This document shows, piece after piece, positions 9,648-18,249 of a stretch of 64,000 nt of DNA. The position numbers and the translations under genes are program-made. Position 1 is the stretch's first letter. Each line of letters opens with the position of its first letter. The stretch covers positions 1 through 64,000 of the forward strand of contig CAVRAZ010000006.1 in NCBI GenBank assembly GCA_963719135.1, written 5' to 3'. The notes under the pieces were generated by a model. It did not search any database, was not told the origin of the DNA, and saw nothing but the letters and a program-made list of their open reading frames with translations. The stretch comes from CAVRAZ01 sp963719135 (GTDB lineage Bacteria; Pseudomonadota; Gammaproteobacteria; DSM-19610).

Positions 9648-10622
9648 TCAATCCATGAACAGCGAACTGACCGATTCCTCGTCGCTGATCCGGCGCATGG
9701 CCTCGGCCAGCATCTCGGCGATGCTCAACTGCCGGATGCGGCTGCACGCCTGCCCACCGGGGCGCAGCGGAATGGTGTCGGTCACCACCAGTTCGTCAAG
9801 TTCCGACTGGTTGATGTTGGCGATCGCGTCGCCCGACAGCACCGGATGGGTACAGTACGCCACCACCCGTTCGGCGCCGTGCTCCTTCAGTGCGCGCGCC
9901 GCCTGGCACAGCGTGCCCGCGGTATCCACCAGGTCGTCGACCAGTACGCAGGTGTTGCCTTCGACCTCGCCGATGATGTGCATCACCTTGGCCACGTTCG
10001 CGCGCGGCCGGCGTTTGTCGATGATGGCCAGATCCGCGTCATCGAGGCGCTTGGCCAAAGCACGGGCACGGACCACGCCGCCCACATCGGGCGACACCAC
10101 TTTCAGATTCGGATATTTCTGACGCCAGATGTCGCCGAGCAGAATGGGCGACGCATAGACATTGTCCACCGGTATGTCAAAAAATCCCTGAATCTGATCC
10201 GAGTGCAGGTCCACGGTCAGCACGCGGTCCGCGCCGACGTTGCCGATCATCTGCGCCACCACCTTGGCCGTGATCGGCACCCGCGCCGAGCGCGGCCGCC
10301 GGTCCTGGCGCGCATAGCCGAAATACGGGATCACCGTCGTGATGCGCGCGGCCGAGGCGCGCCTGATGGCGTCGACCATGACCAGCAGTTCCATCAGGTT
10401 GTCGTTGGTCGGCGCGCAGGTCGGCTGCACGACGAAAACGTCCTTGCCGCGGACGTTTTCCATGATCTCGACCATGATTTCGCCGTCGCTGAACATGTCG
10501 ACGACGGCTTTGCCCACGTTGAGGCGCAGGTAGCCGGTGATGGATTGGGCCAGCGCCGGATTGGCGTTGCCCGTGAACACCATCATGCGGCCGTCGGGAC
10601 CTGATCCTGGAATACCGTTCAT
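9648..10622 (-). CDS. prs: Ribose-phosphate pyrophosphokinase
   Basis: 324 aa. I chose ATG 10622 because GGGGAG lies 3-4 nt upstream; a start four codons earlier is possible. It transfers pyrophosphate from ATP to ribose 5-phosphate, giving PRPP for nucleotides, His, Trp and NAD. The N-terminal MMVFTGNANPALA is the family start. The ATP loop (FGYARQDRRPRSA) and the PRPP-binding signature LVDDLVDTAGTL are intact. It lies downstream of tRNA-Gln and its 167-bp repeats; ispE-prs adjacency is usual in this group. Confidence 0.97.
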   Translation of the reverse strand: MNGIPGSGPDGRMMVFTGNANPALAQSITGYLRLNVGKAVVDMFSDGEIMVEIMENVRGKDVFVVQPTCAPTNDNLMELLVMVDAIRRASAARITTVIPYFGYARQDRRPRSARVPITAKVVAQMIGNVGADRVLTVDLHSDQIQGFFDIPVDNVYASPILLGDIWRQKYPNLKVVSPDVGGVVRARALAKRLDDADLAIIDKRRPRANVAKVMHIIGEVEGNTCVLVDDLVDTAGTLCQAARALKEHGAERVVAYCTHPVLSGDAIANINQSELDELVVTDTIPLRPGGQACSRIRQLSIAEMLAEAMRRISDEESVSSLFMD

Positions 10623-10693
10623 GACTCCCCGCACCTGTCCGACTGAAACCGTTTCACAGCGCGCTCAAGCACCGCGGAGCGAAGTCGTGACAA

Positions 10694-11084
10694 TCCGCAC
10701 CAATGCACCCACCCAATGTCTTTTCACGTTTTGGCTGGGGCGCCAGGATTATTCGGGCTGCGCCCTCACCCCTCCGGGGCCGGCTTCGCCGTTCAAAACC
10801 GCCCCGCGGTTTTGTCGAACCTTTACGGTTCAAATCCTGGCGCGGGGCGAAACGCTATAGTCCGCACCATCGCACCCACCCAATGTCTTTTCACGTTTTG
10901 GCTGGGGCGCCAGGATTATTCGGGCTGCGCCCTCACCCCTCCGGGGCCGGCTTCGCCGTTCAAAACCGCCCCGCGGTTTTGTCGAACCTTTACGGTTCAA
11001 ATCCTGGCGCGGGGCGAAACGCTATAGTCCGCACCAATGCACCCACCCAATGTTTTTTCACGTTTTGGCTGGGGCGCCAGGATT
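10694..11084 (-). repeat. 167-bp tandem repeats downstream of tRNA-Gln, each with the tRNA 3' 19 nt
   Basis: Two near-identical 167-bp units (10694-10860, 10861-11027) and the first 57 bp of a third (11028-11084) are in exact register. The third merges into the 3' end of the tRNA-Gln gene. The shared tRNA part is 19 bp (11066-11084), from the 3' half of the T-arm through the encoded CCA. Each unit also holds a palindrome AAAACCGC-CCC-GCGGTTTT (10795-10813; 10962-10980), a GAACC-TTTAC-GGTTC hairpin, and an inverted T-arm copy. The layout matches the E. coli tyrT locus, where 178-bp repeats each begin with the last 19 bp of tRNA-Tyr and give rise to rtT RNA. An RNA product here is an inference. 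Confidence 0.9.
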
Positions 11085-11140
11085 CGAACCTGGGAATGCG
11101 GGAATCAAAATCCCGTGCCTTGCCGCTTGGCTACGCCCCA
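11066..11140 (-). tRNA. tRNA-Gln (anticodon TTG)
   Basis: The minus strand reads TGGGGCG ... CGCCCCA with a G discriminator and encoded CCA, 75 nt. The anticodon stem-loop CGGGA-TTTTGAT-TCCCG gives anticodon TTG, and the T-arm CCAGG-TTCGAAT-CCTGG is standard. Its 5' end is only 5 bp from the ispE stop, so it is probably processed from an ispE-tRNA transcript. The 3' end continues into the tandem repeats. Confidence 0.97.
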
Positions 11141-11145
11141 ATCTG

Positions 11146-11991
11146 TTAGCTCAGCCGGTCCAGCGCATCCAGAAGCGGCGAACGATTGCGGCCGCGCGCC
11201 ACGAAACCGGTCCACTCCAGGGAAAGCCGCTCCAACAGGGTCAGCGCCTGACGCCGTTCGGAAAACGCCGCGAACACGCAGGCTCCGCTGCCGGTCATGC
11301 GCGCCGGGGCGAATTCCGCCAGCCACGCCAGCGCCTCGGCGACTTCCGGATACCGCCGCTCGACCACCGGCTGAAGATGGTTGCCCCCCCGGCCCGACAG
11401 AAAGTCGGCTATTGTGATCTTTGCGCCGTTGCGTGTCAATTCAGGGGCGGAGAAAACCTCAGCGGTAGATATGCTTACCGGCGGTTTGATCACCAGATAC
11501 CAGGGCTCGGGCACCCCGTCGACCGGCGTCAGGCGCTCGCCGACGCCCTCCGCCCAGGCGGCTCTGCCGGCGACGAAGACCGGCACGTCGGCGCCCAGCG
11601 TCAGGCCGATTTCTCCGAGCCGGGCCGTGTCCAGCCCAAGGCCCCAGAGCCGATTGAGGCCGGCCAGCGTCGTCGCCGCATCCGAACTGCCGCCGCCCAG
11701 CCCGCCGCCGATGGGCACCCGTTTGTCGACCCGGATCGACGCGCCGCGCCGGCACCCGGTCGCCGCCGCCAGCCGTTGCGCCGCGCGGGCGATCAGATCG
11801 GACTCCGGACCCACCGCAGTGTTGCCGGTCACCCGGATCTCGCCCGGCGCGGCCGGCTCGAAGCGGAGTTCGTCGCAGTAATCCAGGAATTGAAACAGCG
11901 TCTGGAGTTCGTGATAGCCGTCGTCGCGGCGGCCGGTGACGTGCAGAAACAGGTTGAGCTTGGCGGGCGCCGGCAGCCTCAGCGCAGTCAT
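11146..11991 (-). CDS. ispE: 4-diphosphocytidyl-2-C-methyl-D-erythritol kinase
   Basis: 281 aa. ATG 11991 overlaps the lolB stop as ATGA and gives the family start (LRLPAPAKLNLFLHVTGRRDDGYH). The GHMP-kinase glycine loop is PIGGGLGGGSSDAATTL, and the C-terminal MTGSGACVFAAF motif is present. It phosphorylates the 2-hydroxyl of CDP-ME in the MEP isoprenoid pathway; ispG of the same pathway begins at 63685. Upstream in-frame ATGs would overlap lolB and lack homology, so I rejected them. lolB-ispE-prs is the common gammaproteobacterial order. Confidence 0.96.
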   Translation of the reverse strand: MTALRLPAPAKLNLFLHVTGRRDDGYHELQTLFQFLDYCDELRFEPAAPGEIRVTGNTAVGPESDLIARAAQRLAAATGCRRGASIRVDKRVPIGGGLGGGSSDAATTLAGLNRLWGLGLDTARLGEIGLTLGADVPVFVAGRAAWAEGVGERLTPVDGVPEPWYLVIKPPVSISTAEVFSAPELTRNGAKITIADFLSGRGGNHLQPVVERRYPEVAEALAWLAEFAPARMTGSGACVFAAFSERRQALTLLERLSLEWTGFVARGRNRSPLLDALDRLS

Positions 11992-12611
11992 GGCCGCTCG
12001 GTCTGCCATTGCCCGATCACCAGTTTGACCTGCACGTCGCCGTTGACCAGCCGCAGCCTGTGCGGCATGTCGAGCCCGTCGACCGACTGGTAACTGTCGT
12101 ATTCGATCTCCCAATGGTCCTGCCGCAGTGCGGCAAGTCGCCCGTCGGCATCCAGTGTCCGTTGCGCCGGGCGGTCCGGCGCCGGCACGCCGAGAATCCA
12201 GTGCCGCAACCCGGCCACCGGGAGCCGCCAGCCGGTCTGGGCCGCCAGCAATTCCTCGGCGCTGGCCGCCCGTTGGCGGGAACGGTCGCTCTGGATCAGT
12301 TCGGCGCCGTCGCGGTCACCGGACAACTGCACGACACCCTGCCCGAAGGGACCGGCGAGCTGGATGTCGTAGCGGTCCCGCGCCTGCCGCCACCCGAACG
12401 ATGCAGTCCACCCCTGTTCCGCAATCCTGATTGCGACCCGGCCCTCGGCGCGCCAGCGGTCGATCCCGTCGATGCTGGCGGCGTGGGCAAGCCAGGCCTG
12501 CTCCAGCACGGCGTCCGGACGCGGAGCGCGGGTGGCGCAGGCGGAAAGTTGCAGGAACGCCGCTGCCAGCAGCAAGGCGGTCAGGCGGCGCGCCGGGACG
12601 TCAAATTTCAT
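11988..12611 (-). CDS. lolB: Outer-membrane lipoprotein receptor LolB
   Basis: 207 aa with a signal peptide ending in a lipobox (LSAC, Cys at about residue 25). LolB accepts lipoproteins from periplasmic LolA and inserts them into the outer membrane. The central W-containing segments (GWTASFGWRQARDRYDIQLAGPFGQG and the IEYDSYQ region) fit the LolB half-barrel. It lies next to ispE with an ATGA overlap, which is the normal neighbourhood. Sequence similarity within this family is low, so the call leans on the lipobox, length and location. Confidence 0.92.
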   Translation of the reverse strand: MKFDVPARRLTALLLAAAFLQLSACATRAPRPDAVLEQAWLAHAASIDGIDRWRAEGRVAIRIAEQGWTASFGWRQARDRYDIQLAGPFGQGVVQLSGDRDGAELIQSDRSRQRAASAEELLAAQTGWRLPVAGLRHWILGVPAPDRPAQRTLDADGRLAALRQDHWEIEYDSYQSVDGLDMPHRLRLVNGDVQVKLVIGQWQTERP

Positions 12612-12740
12612 AGTCTGGAAACCGCAGGGAGCTTCGGGCCGGCGCGCCGTCGTCCGCGATCACGCCGTTCCATGGGGCGCACCGCGGCGTCCGGTCACCG
12701 GCCCGGCGAACGTGCCGGCCGCCGTCCGGCCGGCGCGCCC

Positions 12741-14510
12741 TCAGTGGCCGAGCCGTTTGATCGTTTCGAGCAGCGTCGCATCGTCGGGCTCGCTCTTGCG
12801 CGCCTTCTTCCACACCGCCCGCGCGCCGGCGCGATCGCCCGACATCCACAGCACCTCGCCCAGATGAGCGGCGATCTCGGCGTCATCGTTCGCTTCGTGG
12901 GCCTTCTGCAGATACTCGCGCGCCTTGTCGAGGTTGCCCAGCCGGTACTGGACCCAGCCCATGCTGTCGATCACCGCGGCATCGTCCGGCGTCTGCGCAT
13001 AGGCTTTCTCGATGTAACCCAACGCTTCCTGATAACGCGTCGTGCGGTCGGCCAGCGTGTAACCCAGCGCGTTCAGCGCGCGCGCATTGTCCGGTTCCTT
13101 GCGCAGTATCAGGCGCAGGTCCTGTTCCGCGACATCGAGTTTGTCGAGCGATTCGGCCACCAGCGAACGCGCGTACAGCACTTCCAGATTGTCCGAGTGC
13201 GCGGCGAGGAACTCGGTATAGAGCGCATAGGCATCGGCTTCGTGATGGACGCTGACCAGCAGGTCCCCCTCGATCAGGATCAGGCGCTCGGCGTGGGCCG
13301 GATCGGTCAGCCTCAGGTTCTTCAAGCGGGCGCGCGCCGCCGGCAGATTGCCGGTATCGGCCTCGATCTTGGCCAGACGGATCTGCACTTCCAGCCAGTG
13401 GTCGCCCGGCTCGACTTTGTCGTACCACTCGACGGCCTTGTCGTAGTCCTTGTTTTCCTCCGCGATGGCGCCGAGGTAGTAGTAGGCCGGCTGCACCTGG
13501 TATTCGAGTTCGAGCAGCCGATTGAAATACCGCTCGGCATCTTTCAGCCGGTTCGCTTCCAGCGTCAGCAAGGCCAGCGAGTAGACAATCGGGCCATCGT
13601 CGGGCTGGCGCTTGATCAGCCATTCATACTGCTTGCGCGCGCCGTCGAGATCGCCCTGGTCGACCAGCAGCCGCGCATAGGCCTTTCTCAGCTCGACGTC
13701 GTCGGGATCGGCGTCCAGCGCCTCCGTTATGCCCTTGTGCGCCTCCTCCGCGTTGCCCAGCTTGAGTTGGGCCTGCGCCTGGAGGATCACGGCATCCGAG
13801 CGGCCCGGTTCCAGCGCCAGGGTGCGCCGCGCCTCGCGCAGCGCCAGTTCCCAGTTCTGCTCGTGCAGCGCGAGCTGCGCATAGGTATAGTGCGCGTCGC
13901 CGTCGGTGTCGCGCTGCCCGACAATCTTTTCCATGACCGCCCGCGCCCGCTCCTGGTCGGCTTCGCGCGCCAGCAGACCGAGCACGGCCTGGTAGCCCTC
14001 GCGCGGCTGCGGCGATTTATCGATCAGGTAGTTCAGCTCCTGCAACGCGGCGGATTCGTCGCCCTTGCGCAGCGCGAGTGCTGCAACCGCCTGATGCGCT
14101 TCAAGATCTTCCGGCGCCAGTTCCACCCACCGGTTGGCGGCCTCGTACGCCTGCTCCGGCGCCTGGCCGTACACCGCGATTTTCACGGCGCGTTCGGCGA
14201 TACGCGGATCCTTGGATTTTTTCGCCGCCTCCAGATACGCCGGCACGGCAACATCCATGCGCCCCCGCTGGCCGGCGATTTCACCCAGCAGAATGCGATA
14301 GAGCTCGTTCGCGGTCAGTTGTTCGTCGGGGAGGGACACCCGCGGCTGGGGCGTGATGCTTTCGAGCTGGCCGGCCGGCGGCTGGGGTGCGGCCTCGGCC
14401 GGCTGTGCCGATTCGGCGCCAGGATGCAGGTGCGCGCATGCGCTCAGAACCGGCAGCAAAATCAGCGGAACCCAGAACCGCCCACGGAAATTTCGACTGA
14501 TTCCAATCAT
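12741..14510 (-). CDS. TPR-repeat outer-membrane lipoprotein
   Basis: 589 aa. The signal peptide ends in LLPVLSACAH, so it is a predicted lipoprotein. From about residue 70 to the end it consists of tandem tetratricopeptide repeats of about 34 residues (clear units near DLEAHQAVAALALRKGDES, PDDVELRKAYARLLVDQGDL, NARALNALGYTLADRT and AVIDSMGWVQYRLGNLDKA). TPR solenoids serve as protein-docking scaffolds, and this one would act in the periplasm. Related TPR lipoproteins commonly sit between lolB and hemA in gammaproteobacteria. The partner is unknown. It is divergent from hemA across a 148-bp gap. Confidence 0.85.
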   Translation of the reverse strand: MIGISRNFRGRFWVPLILLPVLSACAHLHPGAESAQPAEAAPQPPAGQLESITPQPRVSLPDEQLTANELYRILLGEIAGQRGRMDVAVPAYLEAAKKSKDPRIAERAVKIAVYGQAPEQAYEAANRWVELAPEDLEAHQAVAALALRKGDESAALQELNYLIDKSPQPREGYQAVLGLLAREADQERARAVMEKIVGQRDTDGDAHYTYAQLALHEQNWELALREARRTLALEPGRSDAVILQAQAQLKLGNAEEAHKGITEALDADPDDVELRKAYARLLVDQGDLDGARKQYEWLIKRQPDDGPIVYSLALLTLEANRLKDAERYFNRLLELEYQVQPAYYYLGAIAEENKDYDKAVEWYDKVEPGDHWLEVQIRLAKIEADTGNLPAARARLKNLRLTDPAHAERLILIEGDLLVSVHHEADAYALYTEFLAAHSDNLEVLYARSLVAESLDKLDVAEQDLRLILRKEPDNARALNALGYTLADRTTRYQEALGYIEKAYAQTPDDAAVIDSMGWVQYRLGNLDKAREYLQKAHEANDDAEIAAHLGEVLWMSGDRAGARAVWKKARKSEPDDATLLETIKRLGH

Positions 14511-14658
14511 ATTCAGAGTACTTAACCTAGCGTTCGGACATTCGAACGGCCACTATACTGAAATACACGAAATGTAGACAGCCATACCGGCAGCCCAGCT
14601 TGTATTCGCCTATACCATCACTCAAAATTGAATGTTTGCGCCACGCCAGACCCTGTCC
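14511..14658. promoter_or_regulatory. Divergent promoter region of the TPR gene and hemA
   Basis: This AT-richer 148-bp gap separates two divergent genes. TATACT at 14554-14559 is a good -10 hexamer for hemA, but no convincing -35 lies 16-18 bp upstream. No haem- or oxygen-responsive operator was recognised. Confidence 0.35.
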
Positions 14659-15921
14659 ATGACCCTGATCGCGCTAGGCATCAACCACCGCACCGCGCCC
14701 GTCGATCTGCGCGAACAGGTGGCCTTCAGTCCGGAGCGATTGCCGGCGGCGCTGCGCGAGCTGGCTTCACTGCCCTGCATCACCGAAGCCGCCATTCTGT
14801 CGACCTGCAACCGTACGGAAGTCTACTGCAGCAGCAGCAGCCGGCCCGATTTCGACGGCGTCACGGACTGGCTCGGCCAGTTTCACCGCGTCGCCAACGA
14901 GCGCCTGCAACCTTACCTGTACCGGTTTCCGGACACCGACGCGGTGCGCCACCTGCTGCGCGTCGCCGGCGGTCTGGATTCCATGATCCTGGGCGAACCG
15001 CAGATTCTCGGCCAGGTCAAGCAGGCCTATCAACAGGCGGTCGACGCCGGCACCCTGCACCTCCAGCTCGAACGCCTGTTCCAGCACACCTTCTCGGTCG
15101 CCAAACAGATTCGCACCGACACCTCGATCGGCGAGAGCCCGGTGTCGGTCGCGTTCGCGGCGGTCAGTCTGGCCCGGCAGATTTTCGGCGAACTTAGCGG
15201 ACAGACCGCGCTGCTCATCGGCGCCGGCGAAACCGTCGAGCTGGCCGCCCGCCACCTCAGCGAACACAAGGTCGGCCGCCTGGTGGTCGCCAACCGCACG
15301 CCCGGGCGCGCGCACCAGATCGCCGTGCAGTTCGGCGGCTACGGCATCGGGCTTGCCGAAATACCGGCGCACCTGGAGGAAGCCGACATCGTCATCTCGT
15401 CGACCGCCGCCGAGCACTTCATCGTCGGATATGCGGTGGTCAAGACCGCGCTCAAGGCGCGCCGGCACAAACCGGTGCTCATGGTCGACATCGCCGTGCC
15501 GCGCGACATCGATCCGCGCGTCGCCCGACTCGACGACGTCTACCTGTACACGGTCGACGATCTCAAGGAAGTGATCGAGGACAACCTGAGGTCGCGCCAG
15601 CGGGCGGCTGAACAGGCCGAGGAGATCATCGAGGTCCAGGTGCAGCGCTTCATGGCCTGGCTGCGCGCGCAGGACGCGACCGACAGCATCCGCCGCCTGC
15701 GCGGCAGCGCCGAAGCGGAACGCGACCAGTTGCTGGAACGGGCGCGGCAGATGGTCGCCGCCGGCAAGTCGCCCGACGAGGCACTGCAGTTTCTCGCACA
15801 CACGCTGACCAACAAGCTGATTCACGAACCGACCGTGCGCCTGCGCAAGGCCGGCGAGGACAGCCGCCACGACCTGCTCAACGCGGCGATGGAAATCTTC
15901 AATCTCAAGAAAGACGTCTGA
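14659..15921 (+). CDS. hemA: Glutamyl-tRNA reductase
   Basis: 420 aa. I chose ATG 14659, which gives the canonical MTLIALGINHRTAPVDLRE; the upstream ATG would add nine atypical residues. The catalytic Cys50 lies in STCNRTEVYC. The NADPH-binding Rossmann loop is LLIGAGETVELAARH, and the C-terminal dimerisation helix follows. It reduces glutamyl-tRNA-Glu to glutamate-1-semialdehyde, the first step of C5 tetrapyrrole synthesis. prfA starts one base after its stop, so the two are co-transcribed, as in E. coli. Confidence 0.97.
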   Translation: MTLIALGINHRTAPVDLREQVAFSPERLPAALRELASLPCITEAAILSTCNRTEVYCSSSSRPDFDGVTDWLGQFHRVANERLQPYLYRFPDTDAVRHLLRVAGGLDSMILGEPQILGQVKQAYQQAVDAGTLHLQLERLFQHTFSVAKQIRTDTSIGESPVSVAFAAVSLARQIFGELSGQTALLIGAGETVELAARHLSEHKVGRLVVANRTPGRAHQIAVQFGGYGIGLAEIPAHLEEADIVISSTAAEHFIVGYAVVKTALKARRHKPVLMVDIAVPRDIDPRVARLDDVYLYTVDDLKEVIEDNLRSRQRAAEQAEEIIEVQVQRFMAWLRAQDATDSIRRLRGSAEAERDQLLERARQMVAAGKSPDEALQFLAHTLTNKLIHEPTVRLRKAGEDSRHDLLNAAMEIFNLKKDV

Positions 15922-15922
15922 C

Positions 15923-17011
15923 ATGAAGGCGTCGCTCACCCGCAAACTGGAATCGATCGTCGAGCGCGCGCAGGAAGTCAGCGCCCTGCTCGCGCAGCCC
16001 GAGGTCATGGGCAACAACGCGCGCTTTCGCAGCCTGTCGGTCGAATATGCGCAGATCAACCCGGTGGTCGGCTGTTTCGAGGCGTTGCGCAGGGCCGAGC
16101 GGGACATTGAGAACGCGCGCGAAATGCTGCGCGACCCCGATCCGGAACTGCGCGCCATGGCCGAGGACGAACTGCACGATGCGCAACGGCACCACGAGGC
16201 GCTCGAGCTGGAACTCCAGAAACACCTGCTGCCGCGCGATCCGGACGACGACAAAAACGTCTACCTGGAAATCCGCGCCGGCACCGGCGGCGACGAAGCG
16301 GCGATTTTCGCCGGCGATCTGTTCCGCATGTATTCGCGCTACGCCGAAGCCAGACGCTGGAGCGTCGAAGTGGTCAGCGCCAGCGAGGGCGAGCACGGCG
16401 GCTACAAGGAAATCGTCGCGCGCATCGCCGGGCCGGACGTGTACGCGCACCTGAAGTTCGAATCGGGCGCGCACCGCGTGCAGCGCGTCCCCGAGACCGA
16501 ATCGCAGGGCCGCATCCACACCTCGGCGGCGACCGTGGCCGTGCTGCCGGAAGCGGACGAGCAGGAGGAAATCCGCATCAATCCGGCCGATCTCAAGGTC
16601 GACACCTTCCGCGCCTCGGGCGCCGGCGGCCAGCACGTCAACAAGACCGATTCGGCGATCCGCCTGACCCACCTGCCCACCGGCATCGTGGTCGAATGCC
16701 AGGACGAGCGCTCGCAGCACAAGAACCGCGCGCGCGCCATGTCGTTGCTCGCCGCGCGCCTGAACGCCATCGAAACCGAACGGCGCCGCGCCGAGGAAAC
16801 CGAAACGCGCCGCAACCTGGTCGGCAGCGGCGACCGGTCGGAGCGCATCCGCACCTACAACTTTCCACAGGGCCGTGTCACCGACCACCGCATCAACCTG
16901 ACGCTGTACAAACTCGAAAACATCCTGGAAGGCGCGCTGGATTCCGTCATCGAGCCGCTCGTCCGCGAAGACCAGGCGGACCGGCTCGCCGCACTGGGCG
17001 AGGACGCCTGA
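15923..17011 (+). CDS. prfA: Peptide chain release factor 1
   Basis: 362 aa. The codon-recognition motif PET at residues 190-192 (VPETESQGRIHTS) matches the RF1 PxT tripeptide for UAA/UAG. The catalytic GGQ is at 235-237 (ASGAGGQHVNK). The Gln in GGQ is methylated by PrmC, encoded immediately downstream. It terminates translation at UAA and UAG. It is the middle gene of hemA-prfA-prmC, with normal length and no disruption. Confidence 0.98.
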   Translation: MKASLTRKLESIVERAQEVSALLAQPEVMGNNARFRSLSVEYAQINPVVGCFEALRRAERDIENAREMLRDPDPELRAMAEDELHDAQRHHEALELELQKHLLPRDPDDDKNVYLEIRAGTGGDEAAIFAGDLFRMYSRYAEARRWSVEVVSASEGEHGGYKEIVARIAGPDVYAHLKFESGAHRVQRVPETESQGRIHTSAATVAVLPEADEQEEIRINPADLKVDTFRASGAGGQHVNKTDSAIRLTHLPTGIVVECQDERSQHKNRARAMSLLAARLNAIETERRRAEETETRRNLVGSGDRSERIRTYNFPQGRVTDHRINLTLYKLENILEGALDSVIEPLVREDQADRLAALGEDA

Positions 17012-17025
17012 CGGCAGGCGCAACC

Positions 17026-17898
17026 GTGCCCGCTGTCCGCCAACTGCTCGACGCAGCGGTCGCGCGCCTGCACGGCTCGGACAGTCCGCGCCTGGACGCC
17101 GAAGTGCTGCTGGCGCACGTGCTCGGGAAGTCGCGCACCTGGCTGCTGGCCTGGCCGGAGCGCGAGATCGATGCACAACCGGCCGGACGCTTCGCCACGC
17201 TGATCGCGCAGCGCGCCGCAGGGAAGCCGGTCGCCCATCTGACCGGTCAACGCGAGTTCTGGTCGCTGGAACTCGCCGTCGACGACACCACGCTGATCCC
17301 GCGCCCCGAAACCGAGCTGCTGGTGGAGCGGGCGCTCGCCTGGATTCCGGACGCTGCACAAGGGGTCGTGGCCGACCTCGGCACCGGCAGCGGCGCCGTT
17401 GCCCTGGCGATCGCCTCCGAACGGCCCGGCTGTTTCGTGCTGGCCACGGACATTCATTGCGCCAGCCTGCAGCTCGCGCGCCGCAACGCCGCCCGGCTCG
17501 CGGTGCGCAACATCGGCTTGGTCTGCGGCGACTGGCTTGCACCGCTGGCCGCACGCAGCCTCGACCTGGTGGTGTCCAACCCGCCCTATGTCGCCGACGC
17601 CGACCCTCATCTCGAACATGGCGACGTTCGTTTCGAGCCGCGGCGCGCGCTGACCGCCGGCGCCGACGGACTGGATGCCATCCGCGTTATCGCGCAAGCC
17701 GCGGGCGACGCATTGAAACCCGGCGGCCGCCTGCTGCTCGAACACGGCCCCGATCAGGCCGGCGCGGTGCGGTCGCTGTTGCGCGGCGCGGGATTCACGG
17801 ATCTTTCCACGTTCGCCGACCTGGGCGGACGGCCGCGCGTCACCGAGGCGCGGCTCGATCCCCAGGGCAACCCGGTTCGGGCGCAGGTACGGCGGTAA
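17026..17898 (+). CDS. prmC: Release-factor glutamine N5-methyltransferase
   Basis: 290 aa from GTG 17026, 14 bp after prfA; no in-frame ATG gives the full N-terminal domain. The helical N-terminal domain (VRQLLDAAVARL ... SPRLDAEVLLAHVLG) binds the release factor. The SAM-binding loop is VADLGTGSGAVALAIA, and the catalytic VSNPPYV motif holds the glutamine amide. RPETELLVE and the C-terminal GADGLDAIR motif also fit. It methylates the GGQ glutamine of RF1 and RF2. Position after prfA is conserved. Confidence 0.96.
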   Translation: MPAVRQLLDAAVARLHGSDSPRLDAEVLLAHVLGKSRTWLLAWPEREIDAQPAGRFATLIAQRAAGKPVAHLTGQREFWSLELAVDDTTLIPRPETELLVERALAWIPDAAQGVVADLGTGSGAVALAIASERPGCFVLATDIHCASLQLARRNAARLAVRNIGLVCGDWLAPLAARSLDLVVSNPPYVADADPHLEHGDVRFEPRRALTAGADGLDAIRVIAQAAGDALKPGGRLLLEHGPDQAGAVRSLLRGAGFTDLSTFADLGGRPRVTEARLDPQGNPVRAQVRR

Positions 17899-17932
17899 GG
17901 TTGTCCGCCCAGTACGCCATCGACCGGCGCGT

Positions 17933-18088
17933 TTACGCTCGCACCAGCAGCGGCAGAAGCCCCAGCAGGCCGAACAGTATCAGGTAAAAGGCCACGATGT
18001 AGTTCAGCAGTCTCGGCCAGACAAGAATCGCGACGCCCGCCAGCAACGAAATGAGCGGCGGCCCGGCGATGGCAAGATTCAATTCCAT
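17933..18088 (-). CDS. DUF3096 small membrane protein
   Basis: 51 aa. ATG 18088 has GGAG 7 nt upstream. The sequence carries two hydrophobic segments (LISLLAGVAILVW and IVAFYLILFGLLGLLPLLV) joined by PRLLNY. This is the DUF3096 pattern of tiny two-helix inner-membrane proteins of unknown function. It is convergent with prmC and lies 161 bp beyond the efflux operon's outer-membrane gene on the same strand; linkage to the pump is possible but unproven. Confidence 0.75.
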   Translation of the reverse strand: MELNLAIAGPPLISLLAGVAILVWPRLLNYIVAFYLILFGLLGLLPLLVRA

Positions 18089-18249
18089 GGCGGTGCTCCG
18101 GGGAAACAGGATTCGCACACGACGCACGACTCCGGCGGCGGCATGCTCACGCACGCCGGCGTCGCTATGTTGCCAAGGGTCACACCGGTCTGCAACAGCC
18201 GACCCTGTTTTCCGTTCGGCGCACCGCCGGTCAACCGGACGCGGCGCCG

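Noticed and set aside
10694..11084. Duplicated tRNA-Gln 3' end as an integration (att) scar
   Set aside because: The spacing is a regular 167-bp tandem array with no integrase or cargo between copies, and the integrase at 5735 is 4 kb away beyond four core genes.
10703..11149. 149-codon + strand frame across the tRNA-Gln repeats
   Set aside because: It reads through tandem copies of non-coding repeat and the antisense of tRNA-Gln; its repeated peptide follows from the 167-bp DNA repeat.
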